From an uncultured Eubacteriales bacterium (GTDB lineage: Bacteria; Bacillota; Clostridia; Christensenellales; Aristaeellaceae), in the NCBI GenBank assembly GCA_902761755.1, contig CACWLP010000005.1, positions 1 through 64,000 of the forward strand: a DNA stretch of 64,000 bases. Reading direction: 5' to 3'. The translations under genes and the position numbers were made by a program. The notes under the pieces were generated by a model. The model was not told the DNA's origin, searched no databases, and saw only the letters and a list, made by a program, of their open reading frames with translations. Shown here piece by piece: positions 42,866 through 52,400 of the stretch; the first letter of the stretch is position 1, and each line of letters opens with the position of its first letter.

Positions 42866-43426
42866 TCAGGCTTTTTCCGTTCCGTCGGGGTTGAACAGGG
42901 GCAGCTTCTCCAGGTAGATGATATCGTCCCGTTCGGTGGCGTCGCCCTCGGCCAGGATGGCCATTTTGCCCACGATGTTGCCCCCCGCCTGCTTCACCAA
43001 CTCCTCCACGGCCCGGAGGGATTCGCCGGTGGAGATCACGTCGTCCACGATCAGCACCCGGCGGCCGCGCATGAAGTCCGCGTCCTCCTGGTCGATGCAC
43101 AGGGTTTGCTCCTTGGCGGTGGTGATGGAATTCACCTTCACGGTGAACACGTTCTTCATATACAGTTTGGGCACCTTCCGGGCGATCAGATACCGGTTGG
43201 TGCCGGCCTGGCGGGCCATTTCATACGCCAGGGGGATGCCCTTCGCCTCGGCGGTGATCAGGATATCGTATTCCGGCGCCTTTTTCAGCAGCTCCCGGGC
43301 GCAGGCTTCCGTCAGCTCCACGTCCCCGAAGATCACGAACCCGGCGATATACAGGTTTTCATTCACCGGGCACAGAGTCAGCTCTCTCGTCAGCCCCGCC
43401 ACATGCAAAGGATACGTCATGCTCAT
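42866..43426 (-). CDS. Phosphoribosyltransferase-family protein (adenine PRTase-like)
   Basis: 186 residues. The PRPP-binding motif VLIVDDVISTGESL is clear, and YDILITAEAKGIPLAYEMAR matches the adenine/xanthine phosphoribosyltransferase type. It probably salvages a purine base, but a regulatory PurR-like role without the helix-turn-helix cannot be excluded. The frame is open to a TTG at 43447. ATG at 43426 or 43420 are the likely starts, neither with a strong binding site. It has its own promoter inside the end of the upstream gene. Confidence 0.82.
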   Translation of the reverse strand: MSMTYPLHVAGLTRELTLCPVNENLYIAGFVIFGDVELTEACARELLKKAPEYDILITAEAKGIPLAYEMARQAGTNRYLIARKVPKLYMKNVFTVKVNSITTAKEQTLCIDQEDADFMRGRRVLIVDDVISTGESLRAVEELVKQAGGNIVGKMAILAEGDATERDDIIYLEKLPLFNPDGTEKA

Positions 43427-43454
43427 TGCTTCTCGCTTCTTTCCCAATTTTATT

Positions 43455-43504
43455 GTAACAGCTTGTTACCATTCATTTTAACAGGCCGGCGCCTGTTTTG
43501 TCAA
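43455..43504 (-). promoter_or_regulatory. Phosphoribosyltransferase promoter and operator-like dyad
   Basis: Minus strand: TTGACA (43499-43504), 18 bp, TAAAAT (43475-43480). The -35 and spacer lie in the last codons of the Lgt-like gene. At the expected start point is a perfect dyad GTAACA-N3-TGTTAC (43455-43469), well placed for a repressor. The spacer itself forms AACAGGC-GCCG-GCCTGTT. Confidence 0.7.
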
Positions 43505-44461
43505 CTTGTTCCCCCGGGACAGCACCATCCGCCCCGCCGCGATGCCGAAGGCGACGCTGCACAGCGCCATCACCAGGTAAATGGCCCACACCGGCATCCA
43601 GGTCAGGATCTTGCCGTCCGCGGCGAATTCCAGGGCGATCACCGCCCCGGCGCACAGCAGCGCCACGGCCCAGCACACGATGATCCCCGTCCTTCCCATG
43701 CCGGGGTTATGCTGTTTCTTTGCCCATCGCACCGTGGCGGCGATCATCAGCCCGGCGATCACCAGGGCGGAGAGCAGCTGCGCCACGCGGATAAAGAAGA
43801 TCAGCCGCAGGTATTCGTCCCGCCGCAGCCCTTCCAGGGTGATCTGGGCGGCGCAGTACAGGATCAGGAACAGCTTCGCCTTTTCGCCGCCGGTGCGCCG
43901 GCTGGTCAACAGGATCACCAGCATCATCAGCGCCCACAGCCCCTCCAGCACGAAAATGGCCCAGTACCATTCCTCATACTCGTTGACCACCGCGAAGGGA
44001 AAGCGCATGAAGGTTTCGTCCAGCACGTCCAGGCCGTATCCGTCGCCGCTCAGGTATTCCGCAAAGCGGCACAGGGCGATGGTCAGCGCCGCGGGGGCGG
44101 CCATGGCGTCCAGCACCGATCCGGTTTTCTGCCGGGTGAGCCGGGCGGTGAGCCACCCCGCCAGGGCGCAGCCGGCCACGGCGCCCAGCAGCATGAATTC
44201 CCCTTCCCCGGGCCGGAGCACGTTTTCCAGCCCGATCTCCAGGTAATGCCGGATGCGCACCAGGCAATAGCCCAGCCGCGCGGCCCGGGGGCCCAGCAGC
44301 AGGCAGAACGCCGCGCACAGCGCCGCAGTGCCGCCCTTGAGGCCGTCCCGGCGGCACACCAGCGCCAGCGCCGCAATCCCCATAACCAGGGCCAGCGCCA
44401 CGCTCAGGGCGTAGGGCGTCACCTGCAGGCCAAACAGTTCAAACATCGGTTCGTTGTTCAT
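43478..44461 (-). CDS. Divergent Lgt-like prolipoprotein diacylglyceryl transferase
   Basis: 327 residues, about seven membrane segments. The place of the Lgt signature (R-x-G-N-F-x-N-x-E-x-x-G) reads LCRFAEYLSGDGYG: the arginine and closing glycine stay, the asparagines do not. Later ITLEGLRRDEYLRL fits the conserved E-x-x-R segment. Lgt moves diacylglycerol from phosphatidylglycerol to the lipobox cysteine of prelipoproteins. Given the changed signature it could be a functional outlier or a related enzyme. The ATG at 44461 has CGGAG 6 bases upstream and is preferred over the one at 44467. Confidence 0.75.
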   Translation of the reverse strand: MNNEPMFELFGLQVTPYALSVALALVMGIAALALVCRRDGLKGGTAALCAAFCLLLGPRAARLGYCLVRIRHYLEIGLENVLRPGEGEFMLLGAVAGCALAGWLTARLTRQKTGSVLDAMAAPAALTIALCRFAEYLSGDGYGLDVLDETFMRFPFAVVNEYEEWYWAIFVLEGLWALMMLVILLTSRRTGGEKAKLFLILYCAAQITLEGLRRDEYLRLIFFIRVAQLLSALVIAGLMIAATVRWAKKQHNPGMGRTGIIVCWAVALLCAGAVIALEFAADGKILTWMPVWAIYLVMALCSVAFGIAAGRMVLSRGNKLTKQAPAC

Positions 44462-44472
44462 GGGCATCTCCG

Positions 44473-45408
44473 TTATTCCACATACGCGCTGGCAAAGAAC
44501 AGGATATCCCGGATAGGCCTGTTTTTATTGGTATCCTTTTCCATGGCGTTGATTTTCACATGGCTGAAATTCTTTTTCCCGGAGGTTTCTCTCTGGAGGA
44601 ACACCATCTGCGCCGAGGAGCCGCCGTCCAGGGTGTAGGCGTTCTGCACGCCCTCGAAGGAGGCCACCAGCTGGGAAAACTCATCCAGCGTCATGCCCTT
44701 GGAGCCGGGATCGTCCGGCCCTTCGCAGCAGACGCACAGGTATTCCAGCTTGCCTACCTGGGCCACGCACATGCGCTGGGTCTTTTTGTTGGGGCCATCG
44801 TCCATGTTCTGGTATTCGGTGCGGCGCACCCCGTTGATCACCAGGCCGGGGCCGAAGGTATAGGCGTTCATCACTTTGCCCTCAAAGGCGTCCACGTCCG
44901 CGGGCTTCGCGGCGGGCAGGATGGTGAAATCCCCCTGATCGTCGATGATGAGGATATCCGGCATCCGGTCGTCCACCAGGGGCTTGATGTTCCGGCGGTA
45001 TTCCACGCCCTGGCGCACCACGAAGCCGATGGGCGTGTTGCTGCCCAGGCGGCGCTCGCAGAAATCCCCGTCGATGGCCAGCACGGCGTTCACGCGCCCC
45101 GCCATGATGTAGCCCGGCTTCGTCACCGTGCTGTAAAAATCGTCCAGCACGTAGGACCGGATCTGGGTGGCGTTGGCGATTTTAATATGCGCCGCGAAGT
45201 ATTTGGAATCAAACATTTTCCCCGTTTCGATGCGGACGGAGATCGAAGGGTCCTCATACGTCATCTCGTCCACCAGGCCGTCCTTGCGCGGCTCCGGGCA
45301 TTTGATCACGTCCGGCGCGATTTCAATGATGTCCGCCAGCGCCGCGGCGGGCAGAAGCAGGGCCGCAATCAGCGTCAGGCTCAGCATGATCCGCAGGGCA
45401 TTTTTCAT
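44473..45408 (-). CDS. Secreted phosphodiester glycosidase family protein (NAGPA-like)
   Basis: 311 residues. A signal peptide (MKNALRIMLSLTLIAALLLP, then AAALA cleavage region near residue 25) exports it. The domain shows AIDGDF, GPGLVINGVRR and the closing YTLDGGSSAQMV, typical of the family that includes NAGPA and YngK-like exopolysaccharide proteins. It probably cleaves phosphodiester-linked sugars at the cell surface. Strong consensus promoter; AAGGAGG lies upstream of the ATG. The Lgt-like gene follows closely and is probably co-transcribed. Confidence 0.9.
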   Translation of the reverse strand: MKNALRIMLSLTLIAALLLPAAALADIIEIAPDVIKCPEPRKDGLVDEMTYEDPSISVRIETGKMFDSKYFAAHIKIANATQIRSYVLDDFYSTVTKPGYIMAGRVNAVLAIDGDFCERRLGSNTPIGFVVRQGVEYRRNIKPLVDDRMPDILIIDDQGDFTILPAAKPADVDAFEGKVMNAYTFGPGLVINGVRRTEYQNMDDGPNKKTQRMCVAQVGKLEYLCVCCEGPDDPGSKGMTLDEFSQLVASFEGVQNAYTLDGGSSAQMVFLQRETSGKKNFSHVKINAMEKDTNKNRPIRDILFFASAYVE

Positions 45409-45449
45409 CGGTACGCCTCCTTGTTCCAGGCGCTCGGGCGCCTTTTGAT

Positions 45450-45478
45450 ATTATATCGGTTACGGCCGAAGATGTCAA
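45450..45478 (-). promoter_or_regulatory. Consensus promoter of the phosphodiester glycosidase gene
   Basis: Minus strand: TTGACA (45473-45478), 17 bp, TATAAT (45450-45455), a perfect consensus. A short GC hairpin (AGGCGC-CCGA-GCGCCT) lies in the leader. Confidence 0.88.
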
Positions 45479-45489
45479 TTCCCCGGGGC

Positions 45490-45518
45490 TTGTCCCGCCG
45501 GGGCAAACCTGATATAAT
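45490..45518 (+). promoter_or_regulatory. Promoter of the phosphatase-argH unit
   Basis: TTGTCC (45490-45495), 17 bp, TATAAT (45513-45518), back to back with the minus-strand promoter and only 12 bases from it. Confidence 0.75.
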
Positions 45519-45549
45519 AGCACCGTATCAACGAAGCGGGGAGGTCCTT

Positions 45550-46677
45550 ATGCAAACCACGGTCCGGCGCCTGTCCCTCCCGGATCACCGGCGCATCCTG
45601 ATGCTGTCCGATCCCCACGGCCACGCGGACGGCCTGCGGGCGATCCTGAAGGAAGCGGGCTTTTCCGGGGATGACGTGCTGATCCTGCTGGGGGATTATC
45701 TGGAAAAAGGGCCCCAGAGCCTGGAAACGCTGCGGCTGGTGATGGAATTGCAGCGCACCCGCGTCGTGTATCCCCTCATGGGGAACGTGGACCTGTGGCG
45801 GCTGGAAATGCTGGAAAGCCGGGACGAAGAGCTCCAGCGTGAAATGCAGGCCTATTCCTTAAAGGCGAAGGCGTGGTGGGGCGGCAGCCTGCTGCACGAA
45901 ATGTGCGCGGAGCTGGGCTGTCCCCTTACGGAGGATACCGATATCTGCGCCCTGTTCCCGGAGATCCGGCGGCATTTTGCCCCGGAGATCGCGTTTCTGC
46001 ATTCCCTGCCCACCATTCTGGAAACCCAGCGCTTCATTTTCGTCCACGGCGGCGTTCCCCACGAGGACCTTGCCGCCCTGGAGGGCACGGACGCCTTTCC
46101 CCTTTTGAAATTCGACGATTTTTACAGTGCGGGCCTGTCCTTCCGCAAAACCGTGGTGGTAGGCCACTGGCCCACGGTGCTCTACAGCCCCATGAACCCG
46201 GTGTTCGATCCCATCGTGGACCGGGAAAGGCACATCATCTGCCTGGACGGGGCCTGCGGGGTAAAATCGGAAGGCCAGCTGAACCTGCTGATCCTGCCGG
46301 AGTGGAAGAGCGACGATTATTCCTTCCTCACCTGGGACGCCCTGCCCAGGATCACCGCCCTGGATTTCCAGGCCGCCTCCCCGAAGGAAAAGGCGCGCTA
46401 CATCCGCTGGAACGACCATGCGGTGACGCTCCTGGACCGGGGCGAGGAAATGAGCCGGGTCCTCTACAAGGGCGCGCCCATGGACGTGCCCACCCGCTTT
46501 CTTTTCGACCACGACGGGGTGCTCAGCTGCTCCGACGTGACGGATTACCGTCTCCCCGTTGAGCCGGGGGACGAAATGCATCTGATCCTGGCCCTGAAGG
46601 GGGGCTGCTATGTAAAAAAAGACGGCGCCGCCGGCTGGTATTTCGGCCGGTGGGCAGCGGAAACGAAAGAAGGATGA
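45550..46677 (+). CDS. Metallophosphoesterase (protein phosphatase-like)
   Basis: 375 residues. Calcineurin-like motifs: LSDPHGHADGL, LLGDYLEKGP, MGNVDLWRL (D replaces the common H in GNH), FVHGGVP and VVGHWPT. This resembles PPP-type serine/threonine or bis(5'-nucleosyl)-tetraphosphatases. The last 100 residues are a beta-rich extension not typical of the family. GGGGAGG lies before the ATG. argH starts 3 bases after its stop. Confidence 0.85.
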   Translation: MQTTVRRLSLPDHRRILMLSDPHGHADGLRAILKEAGFSGDDVLILLGDYLEKGPQSLETLRLVMELQRTRVVYPLMGNVDLWRLEMLESRDEELQREMQAYSLKAKAWWGGSLLHEMCAELGCPLTEDTDICALFPEIRRHFAPEIAFLHSLPTILETQRFIFVHGGVPHEDLAALEGTDAFPLLKFDDFYSAGLSFRKTVVVGHWPTVLYSPMNPVFDPIVDRERHIICLDGACGVKSEGQLNLLILPEWKSDDYSFLTWDALPRITALDFQAASPKEKARYIRWNDHAVTLLDRGEEMSRVLYKGAPMDVPTRFLFDHDGVLSCSDVTDYRLPVEPGDEMHLILALKGGCYVKKDGAAGWYFGRWAAETKEG

Positions 46678-46680
46678 GCC

Positions 46681-48060
<1,380 letters not shown>

Positions 48061-48078
48061 CCCTCCTCCCGTTCTCCC

Positions 48079-48123
48079 GCGCCGGAAGAAGCGGCCCGCC
48101 GCTCCTTCCTCCGGCGCTTTTTT
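48079..48123 (+). terminator. Rho-independent terminator of argH
   Basis: Outer stem 48079-48086 with 48110-48117 and an inner GCGG/CCGC stem. Six T follow (48118-48123). Confidence 0.85.
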
Positions 48124-48147
48124 GCTGCCCGGAAAGCCCGTCCGCAG

Positions 48148-48176
48148 TTGATTTTCCCGGCCCGGTCATTTATAAT
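48148..48176 (+). promoter_or_regulatory. Promoter of the GT4 glycosyltransferase gene
   Basis: TTGATT (48148-48153), 17 bp, TATAAT (48171-48176). Confidence 0.75.
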
Positions 48177-48229
48177 ATTTTTGAAATGTATGCCAAAACC
48201 CTGATGGAACGGCGGGGAGGGAAATGCCC

Positions 48230-49369
48230 ATGAAAATCGCCGTGGTCTGCGACGTGCTGGGAGAAGAAAACAACGGCACCACCGTCGCCGCCATGAACCT
48301 GATCCGTTTCCTGCGCAGCCGGGGCCACGAGGTGCGCGTGGTCTGTCCGGATGAATACCGGCGGGGACAGGAAGGCTTTTTTGTGGTGCCCCAGCTCAAC
48401 GTGGGGCCGCTGAACGATTACGTGCGCCGGAACGGCGTTTCCATCGCCGTATCCGACGACGCAGTGCTGCGCAGCGCCCTGGACGGCGTGGACATCATCC
48501 ACATCATGACCCCGTTTTTCCTGGGCAAGGCAGCCCTGGAATACGGCCGCAGGCACCGGATCCCCGTCACGGCGGGCTTCCACGCCCAAGCGGAAAACAT
48601 CACCAACCACCTGCACCTGATGAACAGCCATCTGGTGAACGCCCTGACCTACAAGGCGATGTACCGCCTGGTGTTTCAGTATGTGGACGCCATTCATTAC
48701 CCCACCCGGTTCATCCGGGAGGTGTTTGAAAAAGAGGTGGGCCCCACCAACGGGTATGTGATTTCCAACGGCGTGAACAGCCGCTTCGTGAAAACCGCGG
48801 TGCAGCGCCCCCCGGAATGGGAAGGAAAATACGTGATCCTCTTTACCGGCCGCTACGGGCTGGAAAAATCCCATAAGGTGCTGATCGACGCCGTGGCCGG
48901 ATCCAAATACCAATCCCGGATCCAGCTGGTTTTCGCCGGGGCGGGCCCCCTGGAAAATGAGTTGCGGGCTTACGGGGAAAAGCTGATCCATCCCCCCGTG
49001 ATGCGGTTCTTTTCCCGGGAGGACATGCTCCGGGTCATCAACAGCGCGGATCTGTACGTCCATCCCGCGGAAATCGAGATCGAGGCCATCGCCTGCCTGG
49101 AGGCCATCTCCTGCGGGCTGGTGCCGGTGATCGCCGATTCCCCCCGCAGCGCCACGCGCTTTTTCGCCCTGGAGGAAAACAACCTGTTCCGCTGCAACGA
49201 CAGCTCCGACCTCGCCCGGAAAATCGAATACTGGATGGAGCACCCGGAGGAAAAGGAGCAGTGCAGCCTGAAATACCAGGGCTATACCCGCCAGTTTGAG
49301 CAGCAGCGCTGTATGGAGGCCATGGAGCAGATGCTGCTGGAAACCGCGGCGAAGCGCCGCCCCGCCTGA
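48230..49369 (+). CDS. GT4 family glycosyltransferase
   Basis: 379 residues. A GT-B fold with VVCDVLGEENNGTTVAAMNLI at the N-terminus, ILFTGRYGLEKSHKVLIDAV in the second domain and the donor-binding VHPAEIEIEAIACLEAISCG (E-x7-E motif). It is close in style to diacylglycerol glucosyltransferases that make glycolipids, but an exopolysaccharide acceptor is equally possible. The ATG at 48230 has GGAGG with 9 bases of spacing; an ATG 6 bases earlier is too close to the site. Confidence 0.9.
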   Translation: MKIAVVCDVLGEENNGTTVAAMNLIRFLRSRGHEVRVVCPDEYRRGQEGFFVVPQLNVGPLNDYVRRNGVSIAVSDDAVLRSALDGVDIIHIMTPFFLGKAALEYGRRHRIPVTAGFHAQAENITNHLHLMNSHLVNALTYKAMYRLVFQYVDAIHYPTRFIREVFEKEVGPTNGYVISNGVNSRFVKTAVQRPPEWEGKYVILFTGRYGLEKSHKVLIDAVAGSKYQSRIQLVFAGAGPLENELRAYGEKLIHPPVMRFFSREDMLRVINSADLYVHPAEIEIEAIACLEAISCGLVPVIADSPRSATRFFALEENNLFRCNDSSDLARKIEYWMEHPEEKEQCSLKYQGYTRQFEQQRCMEAMEQMLLETAAKRRPA

Positions 49370-49389
49370 TCCCGGCGCCTCCGCCCCGG

Positions 49390-49418
49390 TTGCCAATTCC
49401 TGCCGTTTCCGCTATAAT
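49390..49418 (+). promoter_or_regulatory. Promoter of the mosaic secreted protein gene
   Basis: TTGCCA (49390-49395), 17 bp, TATAAT (49413-49418), with a leader of about 60 bases. Confidence 0.75.
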
Positions 49419-49484
49419 ATGCAAGGACTAAAGTACGATTTTTCCCGCTTCCGGCAATCCCCATCTTTCAAGGAGGGATCTATC

Positions 49485-52400
49485 ATGAAAAGAGCCTTAT
49501 TCATCCTGCTCTCGGCTCTGCTTCTGTGCCTGCTGGCCGTCCCCGCCCTGGCGGAAAACAGCAATTTCGTCAGTTTGGGCGGCTGGTACGCTTACAAGGA
49601 CGGCTACATGTACTTCGTCGGCAAGGACTGGACCAGCCAAACCCTGAACGACGGCCGGGAAACGGGCTACCCGAATTCCGTGGAATTCTGGCGGATCGCC
49701 GATCGCCCCGGCGCGCAGAAGGAGCTGCTGGCTTCCCTGCCCGCGGCGCAGATCGGCGGAGTGGTTCTGGATCACGGCTATTCCCTGGTGCCGATGGACG
49801 GCGCGCTCTGGTTTGTGCGCGAGTGGCCGGGCGAGCCCCATGAATTCATAGATCAGCTCTGCCGGCTGGATCTTGCCTCCGGAAATGCGGAGATCCTCGA
49901 AAGGATCCTCGCCTGCGTGATCGACAGCACGAATTACGTCAGCATTCCCTTCTTTCTTGACGGCGATCAAATTTACTTTCTGGCCTACTCCGGGAAAGCC
50001 ATGACGCTGGATGCCCGCACGAAGGAAATCAGCTCGTGGACGCTGCAATTCGGTCTGGAAAACGGAAGAAAGTCCGATTCTTTTTCTCGTTACTTCGGTC
50101 CGGGCCATGTGCTGGAAATCAAGAACGGATATTATTACTATGTGGGCACCGATCCGCTGGCGGACGATCCGATAGACAGCCGGTATTACTGCATTTTCCG
50201 CAGGCCGGTTTCCGGCGGGGACCGGGAGCTCGTGATCCCCCGCCTCGCCGATTACGGCGAAGTGACCTTCGCCTTCGTTCAGGGGGATATGATTTTCCTG
50301 TTCAACGGCGAAACAATGTTCTGCGTGGATCTGGCGTCGAAACAGACGGTGGACCAGTTCGCGATGAATCAGGTTACGCATATTTCCAATCAGTACGGCG
50401 CAACGCTGAATGTGGAAGACGGAAAGGTATATTTCCTGAAAACGGACGGGCTCTACGTCAAAACCATCGGCGCGGACGACGAAACGCTGCTGATCTCCGG
50501 GGACACGGAAGGCTTTGAAGGGCTGGCGCTGGGAGAAAACTATTTTTACCTCCGCCGGAGTGACAGGGTGCTTTTCCGCGTGCCCCGTTCCGCCCGCTTC
50601 TTCCAGGAAGCCGAGATCCTTCTGAAGGAGGAGCCCGAGCCGGAGCCGCAGCAGGAAGACGGCTGGAAGTTCACCGAATATGAAAACTGCGTCGTCGTGG
50701 AAGACTATGTGGGCGGGGAAAGCACTGTCCAGGCCCCCGCGGAGATCCACGGAAAGCCCGTGATCATCGTTTCTTTGGATCCGTACAGCAAAACCAACCA
50801 GGTGGTGCAGGCGCTGACGATCCCGGAGGGCGTGATCCGGCTCGGCGTGATCGGCGGGAATAACCTGACGGATCTGCGGCTGCCTTCCTCCCTGGAATTC
50901 ATGAGCAACGACGGCTATCCGCGGGTTTTTGCCACCACGGACGGCTGCGTGATCCGTTACGCGGGCACCCGGGCGGAATGGCAGGCCCTGGACGACCGTT
51001 CCTGGACGGACTATGCCAGCTGGGATTTCAAAGACCTCACCGGCCTGCGCGTCCTCTGCTCCGACGGCGAATGGTTCCAGCCCGGCACCACGCCGGCCCC
51101 CACCGCCGCGCCCAGCCAGACGCCCGCGCCCGAGCCCACCCAGGCGCCGGCCGACGCGCCTTCGGACGAACTGTTTTCCGGCGACAATCCCGGGGATTAC
51201 ACCGGGGTCTGGGCCCATACCTGGTATCGGGCGGACGAGCCGGAAACCCAGCTGATCATCACCCCCAACGAAGACGGCATGCTGCGCATGGACATGTATT
51301 TCTACCGCATGGTGGGCGGCATCGAGGTGTATTTCGATCCCTACGATTACGCGTGTATCCAGTTTGAGGATACGCTGGGCGAATTTTCCGGCATCATGTA
51401 TTTCGATCCGAAGCAGGACAGCTTCCTGCACCTGCTCATCGACACCTTCGCCTGGGACGAGGACGACCCGTTCTATCAGTATTTCCAGAACGAGATCCTC
51501 TTCACCACCGACGACATGCCGGACCTGAGCCGCTACGTCTGGGATTTCGTGGACGGCTCCGATTACGAGGATGGGGACTGGTACGTTTCCGAAGAGGAAT
51601 GTGCGCAGCTGTTTGAAACCCTGAGCCGCTATCCCCTGATCGCCTGTTCCGGGGCCGGGGCGTGGGCGGGAGAACTGCACGTCCTGCCCGATGGCAGTTT
51701 CACCGGCTATTACTACGATGCGGACGCGGACGTGGTCTGCGAAGTCTCCTTCTCCGGCGAATTCATCCCCTCCGGCACCGAGCGCTGGGGAGATAACGTC
51801 TACGGCCTGTGGGTGGAAAACCTCAAGACGGAGCAAACCCCCGGCACCGAGGCGGTGAGCGCATACGGCGACCGCATCGTGTACGACGACGCGCCCATCG
51901 ATGACCGCAGCTATCTGCGGCTGACCCTGCCGGGCACGCCGGACGACGAGATCCCGGAATTGGTGCAGGGCGAGATCGGCGGCACATACGACGTATGGAG
52001 CGATTATTCCCGCTTCATCACCCTCACCGGCGACGACGGCTGGGGCTTCTTCGCGGACACGGAAAACCCGGAATCCCTGAATCTGGAGCCTGTTCCCGCT
52101 GCCGGCAGCGAAAAGCCGGCGGATGACAAGGCCACGGGCTATATGCGCTGCGAATTTGATGAGATCACCTTTGAAGTCCCCGACGATTGGACGTTTATTG
52201 AATCAGACTTCGATCTGCACCGCTATTTTCCTCCGTCGCCGCTGAACGAGACGGTTTACAATCAGATCATTCTTTGGAGCATGCCGGGAGAAACCTACGA
52301 GGAGATGCTGAGCAGCCTCAAGCAAGGCAGCAACACCAGCACCCGCGCATATACCCTGACCATTGACGGCCACAGCGCAAGGGTGATCGAGGACATTTTT

